Assembly (NCBI GenBank): GCA_963831235.1
Contig: CAWHPS010000025.1
Coordinates: forward strand, 1 to 41,704
Source of the DNA: CAWHPS01 sp963831235
GTDB taxonomy: Bacteria > Fibrobacterota > OXYB2-FULL-49-7 > JAEUSG01
Length of the DNA: 41,704 nucleotides
Direction: 5' to 3'
Shown here: positions 24,017 to 32,590 of the stretch, piece by piece
Layout: each line of letters starts with the position of its first letter
Position numbering within the stretch: the first letter of the stretch is position 1
Program-made: the position numbers and the translations under genes
The notes under the pieces: generated by a model
Database searches by the model: none
The model's input: the letters and a program-made list of their open reading frames with translations, nothing else
Told to the model about the DNA's origin: nothing

Positions 24017-24627
24017 GCGTTGTTATTCTCCGTATTGCGATTCTTTCTTCCTAACCCCCAGATCACCAGATAGCCTATGCCTATTGCCAGCGGAACCAGA
24101 CCGATAGCCCACGCGCCGCCGGGCAGGAAAAGGAACGCCACCGTACTACTGAGGCCTATAGTGATAAGAATAACGCCTTTCCTCAGGTCAGAGCCTTGCT
24201 TTTTACGCGACATAAAGAGGTCCGGCGGGATTGCGATCCCCTTTTCAACCATAATGCGAATGGTTTCATGGGTCAGTTTTGTTTTGCGGAAATTGTTAAA
24301 AGAGACCAATCCGACAATCAACAGGATGAAAACCAGTCCTCCAATGGGAACGATATGATTTGACTTACCCGTCGTGTTCATGTATTGTGAGGCAACCTTG
24401 GCTTCCTCTATCTTCTTAATGGCTGCGACAATCTGATCGCCATTCAGCTTTTTAACTACTTCACCTGAGAGTACCCCGCTTTCAGCCAGCTCTTGTGTAA
24501 TTTCTGCAACCGCGGCTGAATCAGGTGCTTTTTGAATGCCTTCCCCAAACGCCCATCCTGCAAATAACAGTACCAGGATGCCCAGCATAATACTCCATGC
24601 CGCTGCGTCAGACCTTCTCTTTTTCAT
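24013..24627 (-). CDS. DUF6249-like membrane protein
   Basis: The 204-residue protein has an N-terminal signal anchor (WSIMLGILVLLFAGWAF), a periplasmic helical segment with VAEITQELAESGVLSGEVVKKL, and a second TM (about residues 94-110). A cytoplasmic HETIRIMVEKGIAIPPDLF segment follows, with a final pair of hydrophobic helices (about 150-195). The HETIR...IPPDLF motif is characteristic of the DUF6249 group often found beside ECF sigma genes. It is the first gene of the sigma operon. AAGGAG lies 7 nt before the ATG. A role as sensor or stabiliser for the sigma pathway is inferred. Confidence 0.75.
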   Translation of the reverse strand: MKKRRSDAAAWSIMLGILVLLFAGWAFGEGIQKAPDSAAVAEITQELAESGVLSGEVVKKLNGDQIVAAIKKIEEAKVASQYMNTTGKSNHIVPIGGLVFILLIVGLVSFNNFRKTKLTHETIRIMVEKGIAIPPDLFMSRKKQGSDLRKGVILITIGLSSTVAFLFLPGGAWAIGLVPLAIGIGYLVIWGLGRKNRNTENNNA

Positions 24628-24924
24628 GACAACTCCTTGTTAATGGTAATATAACTTCTAATATCGCCCTTCATACAGTTAGACGCATTTGAACATGCCT
24701 TTGGATTCAGCTTTATCGAGTAAACTGGATAAAATTATATTTTTCATTCGGAAAAGGCTCATATGAATAAGATACCGTGTCGCTGGCCCAACTAAGCGAT
24801 TGGTGTTGAAGTGCGATAACGACTGGCAACATTAAATAGATAATGGATTTGTTGCCATTGGATAAAAAAGTTCGCTGTGCGTTCGCGGTCCGCAGCAACA
24901 CAAACGCCCGTTGGTTGCTACCAG

Positions 24925-25002
24925 CATAGCGGCTGCTATTCACAAGTCCGGTTCTGTCAGGGGCATTGCACAATGCAAGGAGTCATAGTATGTCTACTCG
25001 AC
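24925..25002 (+). ncRNA. Possible group II intron 3' end relic (domain V/VI-like)
   Basis: CACAAGTCCGGTTCTGTCAG (from 24941) followed by GGGGCATTGCACAATGC and ending TGTCTACTCGAC matches the usual 3' layout of bacterial group II introns (CACGTCCGGTTCTGTGAGGGG to CTACTCGAC). The 5' strand of domain V is not recognisable, so the ribozyme would be inactive. A same-strand maturase remnant lies at 22678-23131, but the sigma operon lies between them. Confidence 0.45.
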
Positions 25003-25022
25003 CGGAATAAAAGAAGCTCGTT

Positions 25023-25298
25023 TTATGAGACCATAAGCTTTAAATGATGTCCGGTCGCTTTGGCGAACTTGTGAAGTGTTGAAAGCTGTATATCTTCTGA
25101 ATGATTTTCAATTCTAGATATAGCAGATTTCTTTGTGCTCAGAAGCGCGGCAATTTGCTCTTGGGAGAGGCCTGCATCTTCTCTAAGCTGTTTAAGCATA
25201 ACGCCAAACTTAAAAATATTATATCCAATGTCATAATTTTTGGCAAATGCCGGATCTCGTTTTTTTCGGTTTTCAACATATTTCTTATGGTCGCTCAT
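25023..25298 (-). CDS. higA: XRE-family antitoxin (HigA-like)
   Basis: This 91-residue protein is mostly a Cro/C1-type helix-turn-helix: FGVMLKQLREDAGLSQEQIAALLSTKKSAISRIENHSED, here in the C-terminal two thirds. The N-terminal part is basic and short. It starts 3 nt after the toxin stop, so the order is toxin first, as in HigBA systems. Antitoxins of this type bind their own promoter. The gene symbol is by analogy. Confidence 0.82.
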   Translation of the reverse strand: MSDHKKYVENRKKRDPAFAKNYDIGYNIFKFGVMLKQLREDAGLSQEQIAALLSTKKSAISRIENHSEDIQLSTLHKFAKATGHHLKLMVS

Positions 25299-25300
25299 AA

Positions 25301-25654
25301 TTACCTCCTGTTTCTAATTAAATGATCCTTCTTTCTCTGTTCAGCAAGCTCAATGTCCTGTTTTGTGGTTTTCATTGATTTCTTGGAAAACCCATGCGTC
25401 AGAACAATAAAAATAGGCCCTTCAAGAAAGCCCAAAAACCTGTAAATATCTCCTCCGTTCTGAACACGAATTTCCCATAAATCATCAGTCCCTATCATTT
25501 TTGAAAAATATTGGCTTGGAACTCTATCAAAACTCTCAATAATATCAAAGACCCAGGAACACTTTTTAGCCGGTTTCGCCGGCAAGCTATCAAGAAAGTC
25601 TGAAATTGGATTAAAACCGCTTGCAGTCTTATAATGTTTTATTTTCCTCGTAAT
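25301..25654 (-). CDS. higB: RelE/HigB-type toxin with unclear start codon
   Basis: The clear homology runs KTASGFNPISDFLDSL, SWVFDIIESFDRVPSQYFSKM, DLWEIRVQNGGDIYRFLGF and VLTHGFSKKSMKTTKQDI, which is the phage-derived Gp49-like/HigB toxin family (mRNA-cleaving ribosome-dependent RNases). The first canonical-type start is a TTG at 25585, which would remove a conserved N-terminal strand. Homology reaches RKIKHY, up to an ATT at 25654 just inside an upstream TGA. Translation may use ATT or ATA, or a small indel may have removed the real ATG (an out-of-frame ATG sits nearby). The coordinates given use the ATT. Confidence 0.75.
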   Translation of the reverse strand: MTRKIKHYKTASGFNPISDFLDSLPAKPAKKCSWVFDIIESFDRVPSQYFSKMIGTDDLWEIRVQNGGDIYRFLGFLEGPIFIVLTHGFSKKSMKTTKQDIELAEQRKKDHLIRNRR

Positions 25655-25836
25655 ATCTCCTCATAGTAAAAGGTAACTTATAAGTGAACGAAAAGCAACA
25701 TAAAAATGCAATTCTTAAGGCCATTCTTATTTTCTATCTTGATAAAGCCTTCAGTAAAAGCCCTTGACAGGTTGTTTTAATGCGCCTCCCAGCATTCATT
25801 TGAGGGGGGCGGGGCATCTTTTTCGCTGTTGTTCAG

Positions 25837-25865
25837 TTGGGAACTTGGCCGGGCCTGTTTATAAT
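25837..25865 (+). promoter_or_regulatory. Putative promoter for rsgA
   Basis: TTGGGA (25837-25842) and a perfect TATAAT (25860-25865) are separated by 17 nt, about 108 nt before the rsgA ATG. The rest of 25655-25972 shows no other clear feature except a short G-rich run at 25802-25815. Confidence 0.5.
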
Positions 25866-25972
25866 TGGGGAAATTGGTGCATTAATCTATTTTATACGCA
25901 TTGCGGTTCCCATTGAGGCATCATAAATGATACCGTGATTAGCAGCCAAATAAATATTCGTAGGTGTACTGT

Positions 25973-27040
25973 ATGCAATTATATGATTTAGGATGGTCTC
26001 CCTTTTTTGAAAGTTATTTCGAGGAACACCGGGTCAACGGCTATGCAGCAATGAGGATAGTCCGGGTGAATAGAGGAAATTATATTGCAAATAATGGTTT
26101 CAGTGATTTTTCCTGCGAGGTAACAGGTAAATTCAGTTATCAATCTGAAGGCAAAGGTAGTTATCCCACAGCAGGCGATTGGGTCGTGGTGTCTGAAGTA
26201 CCGAACGAACCAAAAGCAATGATTCATGCAGTTCTTCCAAGAAAAAGCGCTTTCAGCCGTAAAGTTGCGGGCCAGATATCCGAAGAACAGGTTGTTGCCG
26301 CGAATATTGATATGGTTTTTATTGTCACCGGATTAGATCAGAATTTCAATCTGCGGCGAATTGAACGCTACTTGTCTTTAGCCTGGGAAAGCAGAGCAAT
26401 CCCGGTTGTTGTTCTAAACAAATCCGATCTCAGTTGGGATGCAGAGGAAAGAAAAAGGGAGGTTGAAGCCATTGCTTTAGGCGTTGATGTCTTGATGCTA
26501 AGCGCCAAACAAGAGAGCGGCATGGATGTTTTGAAGAACTATATAAAAACCGGGACCACGATCGCTTTCATTGGTTCCTCCGGAGTGGGAAAATCAACCA
26601 TTATCAATGCGCTTCTCGGAACAAATCTTCTTCAAGTAAACGAAGTGAGTGAATTGGGTTGCCGAGGCCGTCATACTACAACATTCAGGGAATTAATCAT
26701 CCTTCCGACTGGAGGTATGCTTATTGATACCCCCGGAATGCGTGAACTACAGATATGGGGTGAAGAAACCGGATTAACACAGACTTTTGAGGACATTAAG
26801 GATTTATCGCTGAGTTGCCGGTTCAAAGACTGTTCTCATGAAAAGGAACCAGGCTGCGCAGTGCAGGCAGCTATAAAAAACGGTTTTCTCGATTCCAAAC
26901 GCTTCGAAAGCTATTTAAAGCTGAAAAGAGAATTTGCATATATAGCGGATCGTCAGACTATGAAGCCTAGTGCAATTGAAAAGGCCCGTTGGAAAAATAT
27001 CAGCAAATACGCGAAAGAACTTAAGAAGGATAAGTTTTGA
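25973..27040 (+). CDS. rsgA: Ribosome small-subunit-dependent GTPase A
   Basis: This 355-residue GTPase helps late maturation of the 30S subunit. The N-terminal OB-fold (about 20-100) is followed by a circularly permuted GTPase domain: NKSD (149-152) comes before the P-loop GSSGVGKST (201-209) and DTPGMREL. The C-terminal zinc finger is visible in CRFKDCSHEKEPGC. All expected motifs are intact and the length is normal for the family. MQLYDLGWSPFF is the typical N-terminus, so the ATG at 25973 is preferred to the GTG at 25964. It is monocistronic, converging on the LpxR-like gene. Confidence 0.95.
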   Translation: MQLYDLGWSPFFESYFEEHRVNGYAAMRIVRVNRGNYIANNGFSDFSCEVTGKFSYQSEGKGSYPTAGDWVVVSEVPNEPKAMIHAVLPRKSAFSRKVAGQISEEQVVAANIDMVFIVTGLDQNFNLRRIERYLSLAWESRAIPVVVLNKSDLSWDAEERKREVEAIALGVDVLMLSAKQESGMDVLKNYIKTGTTIAFIGSSGVGKSTIINALLGTNLLQVNEVSELGCRGRHTTTFRELIILPTGGMLIDTPGMRELQIWGEETGLTQTFEDIKDLSLSCRFKDCSHEKEPGCAVQAAIKNGFLDSKRFESYLKLKREFAYIADRQTMKPSAIEKARWKNISKYAKELKKDKF

Positions 27041-27070
27041 GAGCGGATTCCAGCATTGTTTTAATCCAGA

Positions 27071-28054
27071 TCAGAGGGAAGAAAAAGAGGTATAAGATAG
27101 AACTATTCCACTGAATGTATGTCCCTTTGACGAATCAAACCCACTTGTATTTTTCTGAACAAAGAATTGCAAACCAAACGCGCTTAATTGTATTTCAATA
27201 CCGCTTTTCACAGAGGTTACGATTTTATTTGTCTTCCTCCATGGAATCTCATAACTGGAATTATCCATAAATGGGCTGCCGGACAATGTCGCATCGTATA
27301 AGTTAAGTTTAGGTGATATTTCAGCAAAACAATTAATAGTGTATTTGCCAGGGCTATTATTATAAACACCAGCTATATTTGCGGCGGAGAATTTTGTCTT
27401 GTTTCCAGCTGAAAGCCTTACAAATGGCGATAGGTAATTAAAAATTGTTCCAATGTGCACAGTTCCGCCTGCATTAAGATTGATGTAATCAGTGATTTGC
27501 CGAAGGGTAAAAGCGAATAACCACTCATAATCTAACATCAATGCATTACCGATCTGATGATTCCATCCCTGTGGTAATGGGTTGTTGGTTGTTTTGTGAA
27601 TGGCGGTCTGAAATTTTCCTGTTCCGGATAACGGCCCTAAAACACCCACGTTTATACTACCGGAGATCGCAAAACAGTGTTTTGGATTAAACGATGCGGT
27701 CTTATATTCGAGCCAGGTTAAACCCGCATAGGGGCGATCCGCATATTGAATTTCCGGGCTTCTAATATTTTTTGGTGTAAACATCATATTGCGTAGACTT
27801 ATGGAACCATTTACAAAGGCGCTTTCTGATTGGTCAACCAAAGTAAGCAAGCGAATAGCTTTTTTAGGAGCAAGAGAAGGGTGCTTTATATTTAAAAATA
27901 CCCCTTGTGTGTAATCTTTGTCGGTCATGAATAAGACATCATTGTCCCACTGCAGGCTTATGCTGGAAGGACATTTATTTGATATGGCCCCGCAATAAAC
28001 GGTAGCAAAGAGAAATAGAACAAAGATTAAATATCGGTTTTGGATCACGTTCAT
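27071..28054 (-). CDS. LpxR-like outer-membrane protein (DUF2219)
   Basis: The 327-residue protein starts with a signal peptide (YLIFVLFLFATVYCG, about residues 8-22). It has the family signatures ISLQWDNDVLFMTDKDYTQG, DRPYAGLTWLEY and the segment ending NNPLPQGWNHQIGN. Alternating hydrophobic strands reach the C-terminus, which ends in aromatic and hydrophobic residues, as in a 12-stranded barrel. LpxR removes the 3'-acyloxyacyl group of lipid A. The conserved Asn/Asp/Thr region at the N-terminus supports a catalytic member, but substrate specificity is inferred. Its presence implies a lipopolysaccharide-bearing outer membrane. Confidence 0.85.
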   Translation of the reverse strand: MNVIQNRYLIFVLFLFATVYCGAISNKCPSSISLQWDNDVLFMTDKDYTQGVFLNIKHPSLAPKKAIRLLTLVDQSESAFVNGSISLRNMMFTPKNIRSPEIQYADRPYAGLTWLEYKTASFNPKHCFAISGSINVGVLGPLSGTGKFQTAIHKTTNNPLPQGWNHQIGNALMLDYEWLFAFTLRQITDYINLNAGGTVHIGTIFNYLSPFVRLSAGNKTKFSAANIAGVYNNSPGKYTINCFAEISPKLNLYDATLSGSPFMDNSSYEIPWRKTNKIVTSVKSGIEIQLSAFGLQFFVQKNTSGFDSSKGHTFSGIVLSYTSFSSL

Positions 28055-28337
28055 ATAAATTAAGGGAAAGACACTGCGAAACTTTTCTTCAATATATTTA
28101 TTAAAAATAGCCTGTTATATATCCGGTTTCAAGGAAATCAAAATCCTTAAAAGGTACTCGAATAATCATTGATCTTTTTTTGTTATTAATATAGTTTATA
28201 GTCCTGACAAATGCGTGTCAGTTTTGGGCTGTTTCAAAAGCCAAAACCGGAATAGCGTTTCAAAAAACCCATTTGGATTTATAAGTTTAGAATGAATCAA
28301 AGCATGGATTTATTTCTATCAAGATATTTTAAATGCA
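28055..28337. other. Intergenic region between divergent genes
   Basis: No coding frame is supported. A weak hairpin, GTTTTGGGC and GCCAAAAC around 28217-28244, has no T-run. The region should contain promoters for both the LpxR-like gene and chemotaxis cluster 2. Confidence 0.4.
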
Positions 28338-28346
28338 TGTTATGAT
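28338..28346 (+). promoter_or_regulatory. Possible extended -10 promoter for chemotaxis cluster 2
   Basis: TGTTATGAT fits an extended -10 (TGnTATAAT) with one mismatch, 42 nt before the first ATG. No good -35 hexamer is found at the right distance. Confidence 0.35.
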
Positions 28347-28388
28347 ATAGAGGACAAGCGTTTACTGGATTTAAGGAAGGTGATAACC

Positions 28389-28811
28389 ATGGTATTGAAG
28401 AAAAACAAGATCCTGGTAATAGATGACGATGAAACAATCCTGGAGTTGCTTTATGATATGTTTCAGGAAGAGGGGTATGATGTTGTCAAGGCCCCCAATG
28501 CTTCGCTTGCGTCCATGCGCGCAATAGATGCTGATCTTGTGATCCTCGATTTAAAGCTTTCCGAATCTCCCACAGGACAGGGACAAGATGTGTTGAAACA
28601 TCTATGGGGGGATAAATGGTACGACATCCCGGTTATTGTATTTTCCGGGTATATTGATTCCCAGGTGTCGGTTTCATTTCTTAAGGAAATTGAAACAGCG
28701 ATTGGTGCTGGTCGAAACATATACAAATGTGTCTCAAAGTCTGATGGATTAGAGAATTTGCTGGAAATAGTGAATGGTTTTTTTGACCAGCATAAAATAA
28801 ATGCAAAATAG
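28389..28811 (+). CDS. Single-domain response regulator at head of cluster 2
   Basis: This 140-residue receiver has the acidic pair in ILVIDDDET, an acceptor Asp in LVILDLKLSES and Ser in VIVFSGYID. The C-terminal Lys is in CVSKSDGLEN, where the usual following Pro is absent. The loop after the acceptor Asp is longer than normal (SESPTGQGQDVLKH). The ATG at 28389 lies behind AAGGAAGG; an in-frame GTG at 28380 would be inside the ribosome site. It precedes cheA by 45 nt and is probably its phosphorylation target. Confidence 0.88.
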   Translation: MVLKKNKILVIDDDETILELLYDMFQEEGYDVVKAPNASLASMRAIDADLVILDLKLSESPTGQGQDVLKHLWGDKWYDIPVIVFSGYIDSQVSVSFLKEIETAIGAGRNIYKCVSKSDGLENLLEIVNGFFDQHKINAK

Positions 28812-28856
28812 AAACATTATTGAAACCAGCGCTCCAGGTCATTATTAGGAGAAAAT

Positions 28857-31800
28857 ATGGACCTTCAGGATAAAGAGCTCTTAGGCGAACTTGTTGTCGA
28901 GTCACGCGAGCATCTGGCTGCCATTGAACCCGATTTGCTCGGACTTGAAAAGGAAAAAGACAATGTATCTCCGGATCGGATCAACAGAATCTTCCGTGCG
29001 ATCCACAGTATAAAAGGAGGGTTTGGTTTCTTCGGCAAGGAACGCATCAAGCAATTAAGCCATTCCATGGAAGGTGTGCTTGATATGCTGCGCAACGGTA
29101 AGGTCGGGGTCTCTCCGGCCCTCATAGACGTCCTCTTTAAAGGTATCGACAAGCTTAAGGCCATGCTCGAAGATGTAGAATCATCGGAAAGTGTTTCCAT
29201 TGATGCGGAGCTTCAAGGTCTGATACCCTTTCTTGAAACGCAAAAGGCATTGCCAATTGCCACTCCGAAAAGTCAAATCACTGTTGGCCGGGTCGCTGAT
29301 CAAAAAGCAGCACCGATAAAACAGGAACTCCTTATTAATTCCATCAAGTGTGGTAAGTGTATTTACCGTTTCACACTTGAAGCTGAAAAGGAGGAGCTTC
29401 TCCATAAGTCCTCTGAATGGAAAAAGATCGGTGAAATTCTGGACATTGCGCCTTCCCCTGAAACAATTCAGAAACCGTTGCAAAAGACGACATTTACCGT
29501 GGTCATTGCCACGGTACTTGAACCTGATCTTATAAGCACGGGTGTGGGATTACCAGATAGCAGTATTGAGCAGGTTGACGTAAAGGCACTGAAGGAGTCT
29601 CTTTCACAAGAAGCTAAACTTAATTCGAAGGCGCAAGCCAAAGCAATTCCAATAAAAGAGCAGGTTAAAGGATCCGAGGTTTCCGAAGCGCAGAATGCTG
29701 AAACTCTCCGTGTACGTGTGGGCCTTCTAAATAACCTGATGAACCTTGCGGGTGAACTTGTTCTTTCAAGGAACCAATTGCTTCAAAATATGGATAAACG
29801 GCTCGATGAAGCGCTGGATAGCGATAAAATCATGCGTGCGTTTGAAAACGAGATTCAGGAGTCATTAGGCAGGCTTTTAAATGGTATCGACCGCAACAAC
29901 AGCAGGTTAAACGAAGATAAAAACAAAATTCTTATTGCACGGGCCAAACAATCGCTTTTAAAGTCCCTGAAACAGACGCTTCAGCCACGACTTGGGGAAA
30001 TACCCGGTTTCAATGTGCTTCTACAAAACATCGACCGTGTGACAACAGAAATGCAGGAAAACATCATGCAAACCCGGTTGCAGCCGGTAAGCATGGTGTT
30101 CGGAAAATTTCCCCGCGTGGTAAGGGACATGGCCAAAGGGCTGAAAAAAGAGGTAAGGCTTTCCATTTCGGGAGGAGACGTTGAGCTTGACAAATCCATA
30201 ATTGAAATGCTTTCAGACCCTCTGAACCATCTTGTCCGCAACTCCGTTGATCATGGCATCGAACCTGTTGAGGAGAGAGAAGAACTGGGGAAGACAAGAG
30301 AAGGTGAAATCAAACTTTCAGCATATCACGAGAGCGGCAAAGTACTCATCGAGGTAACTGACGACGGTGGCGGAATAGATGTTCATAAGGTCAGGGATAA
30401 AGCCATTGAAAAGGGACTGCTGCGCCGTGAGGATGCCGCCCACATGGGTGACAAGGAGATACTCTCTTTTATCTTTCTTCCCGGGTTTTCCACGGCAAAG
30501 GTGGTGAGTGATGTTTCAGGCCGTGGTGTTGGTATGGATGTAGTAAAAACCAATATCGAGCGGCTTGGCGGTACCGTTGAATTGGAATCTGAGGTGGGCA
30601 AAGGTACTCGTGTCATCATGAAACTGCCGTTGACGCTTGCCATTATCCCGTCTCTTATTGTGTCTGTTCAGGATCGCTCCTTCGCTATTCCGCAGGTCAG
30701 TCTCGAGGAATTGGTCCGAATTCGTGCCCGTGACGCTGCAAAGGCAATCGAAACCGTGCACGGTAGCAGTGTGCTAAGGCTGCTCGGCAGATTGTTGCCC
30801 CTTGTCAGGCTATCCGACCTGCTTGGCATACCCCGTACATATCTGGATGCCGCAGACGAAAAGTCCATTGACAGGCGTGAACGCATTGCCGACCGCAGGT
30901 CTATACCCGAGGTTACACCGCGTGACGTGCTTGAAAAGAGAGAGGCTTCAAAAGACAGGCGAACAAGCAGCAAAAGCTCAATAAAGATTGTTGTTTTAAA
31001 GGCCCTTGAAAACCGTTTCGGGCTTATTGTGGACGAGGTGTACGACAATGAAGAGATTATAGTCAAACCATTGTCCAGCTATCTTAAAAAATGCCAGTGT
31101 TACGCGGGTTCCGCGATAATGGGAGACGGCAAGGTGGCCATGATCCTTGATTCACTCGGCATCGCCGGTATGGCTGGACTCAAATTCGCTGAACTGGAAA
31201 AGGAATCCCTTGCGGAAAAGGAACGTCATGCTCGCAGGGCAATTTCTGAGACACAGGAAATATTGACATTCCGCAACGGCACCTCCGAGACATTTGCCAT
31301 CGACCTGTCGCTTGTTTCCCGCGTTGAAAAGGTGGAACCAGGTGCAATAGAGCGAATAGGCAGCAAGGAATTCTTGAAATACGAAGATAAGTCCTTAAGG
31401 CTTCTCCGTCTGCATGATTATCTTCCTATACAACCGCCTGAAACTGGTACAGACGAAGCTGCGCTTTTTGTCATTGTTCCCAAAATGACGGCACATCCTC
31501 TTGGAATAATCGCAACATCTGTTGAGGATATAATCCACGCTCAACTGGATATTGATTCGAAAACATTGATTGCACCTGGTATTTTCGGGACCGCAATGGT
31601 TAATAAGCAAATGCTGGTGTTTATAGATATTTATCCGGTTTTTGAAAAAGCGGAACCTGATTTATATGGAGCTAACAGGCCTTCCGGTAGCCTCGATAAT
31701 AAGCGTGTACTCCTGGCTGAAGACACGGCATTTTTCCGGACTGTTTTGGAGAATTACCTGGTATCTTTCGGGTGTAAAGTGGATATTGTAAAAGATGGTG

Positions 31801-32063
31801 ATGAAGCCTGGCAAAGGCTGCTTAGTGGGGAGCGTTATTCAATGCTCCTGACTGATGTGGAAATGCCGGGAATTACCGTGCCTGATCTTGTCCGTAAGAT
31901 CAAGGAATCGCCGAAATTGAAGGGCTTGCCTGTCATCATGTTGTCAACCTCAAGAGCGGAAAAAATAATGGTGCAATGCAAAACAGCAGGGGCTGATGCA
32001 TGCGAAAACAAACTGGATAAAGGCCTTCTAAAGAAAACAATGGAATGCTTTACTGGGGCTTAA
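28857..32063 (+). CDS. cheA: CheA hybrid kinase with second CheW-like domain and C-terminal receiver
   Basis: This 1068-residue kinase has one Hpt domain (His50 in IFRAIHSIKGGFGFFG), a long variable linker (about 130-280), dimerisation helices (LLNNLMNLAGELVLSRNQL) and an ATPase domain (DPLNHLVRNSVDHGIEP, VTDDGGGID, FSTAKVVSDVSGRGVGMDVV). A CheW/P5 domain, a second divergent CheW-like segment (ILTFRNGTSETFAIDLSLV to MLVFIDIYPVFE) and a receiver (VLLAEDTAFFRTVL, Asp in MLLTDVEMPG) follow. An attached receiver usually acts as a phosphate sink or an extra output, as in hybrid CheA-CheY kinases. The ATG follows TAGGAG. It is the core of cluster 2 and intact throughout. Confidence 0.95.
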   Translation: MDLQDKELLGELVVESREHLAAIEPDLLGLEKEKDNVSPDRINRIFRAIHSIKGGFGFFGKERIKQLSHSMEGVLDMLRNGKVGVSPALIDVLFKGIDKLKAMLEDVESSESVSIDAELQGLIPFLETQKALPIATPKSQITVGRVADQKAAPIKQELLINSIKCGKCIYRFTLEAEKEELLHKSSEWKKIGEILDIAPSPETIQKPLQKTTFTVVIATVLEPDLISTGVGLPDSSIEQVDVKALKESLSQEAKLNSKAQAKAIPIKEQVKGSEVSEAQNAETLRVRVGLLNNLMNLAGELVLSRNQLLQNMDKRLDEALDSDKIMRAFENEIQESLGRLLNGIDRNNSRLNEDKNKILIARAKQSLLKSLKQTLQPRLGEIPGFNVLLQNIDRVTTEMQENIMQTRLQPVSMVFGKFPRVVRDMAKGLKKEVRLSISGGDVELDKSIIEMLSDPLNHLVRNSVDHGIEPVEEREELGKTREGEIKLSAYHESGKVLIEVTDDGGGIDVHKVRDKAIEKGLLRREDAAHMGDKEILSFIFLPGFSTAKVVSDVSGRGVGMDVVKTNIERLGGTVELESEVGKGTRVIMKLPLTLAIIPSLIVSVQDRSFAIPQVSLEELVRIRARDAAKAIETVHGSSVLRLLGRLLPLVRLSDLLGIPRTYLDAADEKSIDRRERIADRRSIPEVTPRDVLEKREASKDRRTSSKSSIKIVVLKALENRFGLIVDEVYDNEEIIVKPLSSYLKKCQCYAGSAIMGDGKVAMILDSLGIAGMAGLKFAELEKESLAEKERHARRAISETQEILTFRNGTSETFAIDLSLVSRVEKVEPGAIERIGSKEFLKYEDKSLRLLRLHDYLPIQPPETGTDEAALFVIVPKMTAHPLGIIATSVEDIIHAQLDIDSKTLIAPGIFGTAMVNKQMLVFIDIYPVFEKAEPDLYGANRPSGSLDNKRVLLAEDTAFFRTVLENYLVSFGCKVDIVKDGDEAWQRLLSGERYSMLLTDVEMPGITVPDLVRKIKESPKLKGLPVIMLSTSRAEKIMVQCKTAGADACENKLDKGLLKKTMECFTGA

Positions 32064-32088
32064 AAAATAAATTTCAAGGGGTAATTCA

Positions 32089-32568
32089 ATGGCTGAAAAG
32101 CAATTCACCACTTTTTTCCTGGGAAGGGAATTATTCGGAATTAATATTCTGCTTGTGCGGGAGATTAACAGGAAATTTGATATCACCCCTGTCGAACATG
32201 CTCCTGATTTTGTGTCCGGTCTTATGAATTTACGCGGGCAGATTGTAACTGTGCTGGATTTGGGTGCAAGGTTGGGCCTTGCAAAACGTGAAATTACCGC
32301 TTGCTCCAGATGCATAGTGCTTAAAAATATCAGCCAGGTTTCAGTGAGTGAGGCCGGACGGGGTCAGCTTCAATCCGCTTCCACTGATTTGGTTGGGCTT
32401 CTTGTGGATGGCATAGGAGATATTGCCACTGTAGAAGATTCAAAAATTGAACCACCGCCCGCGAATGTGGGCCAGGTAAGCGAGAAATACCTTACCGGTG
32501 TTGCAAAGACCGAAGAGGTGCTGGTTGGCATCCTTGATGTTGAGAAGATACTTAAAATAAAAGAATAA
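32089..32568 (+). CDS. cheW: CheW chemotaxis coupling protein
   Basis: The 159-residue protein is a single CheW domain: FTTFFLGRELFGINILLVREI, then FVSGLMNLRGQIVTVLDLGARLGL, and the C-terminal VLVGILDVEKILKI. It would couple the MCP encoded next to the hybrid CheA encoded before. It lacks the long N-terminal tail of the cluster 1 CheW. The start lies 25 nt after cheA, behind AAGGGG. Confidence 0.94.
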   Translation: MAEKQFTTFFLGRELFGINILLVREINRKFDITPVEHAPDFVSGLMNLRGQIVTVLDLGARLGLAKREITACSRCIVLKNISQVSVSEAGRGQLQSASTDLVGLLVDGIGDIATVEDSKIEPPPANVGQVSEKYLTGVAKTEEVLVGILDVEKILKIKE

Positions 32569-32590
32569 CCATAAAAAGAAGGGGAGAATT

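Noticed and set aside
24713..24973. 86-residue minus-strand reading frame
   Set aside because: It shows no recognisable family or ribosome site and overlaps the intron-relic region; it is probably chance.
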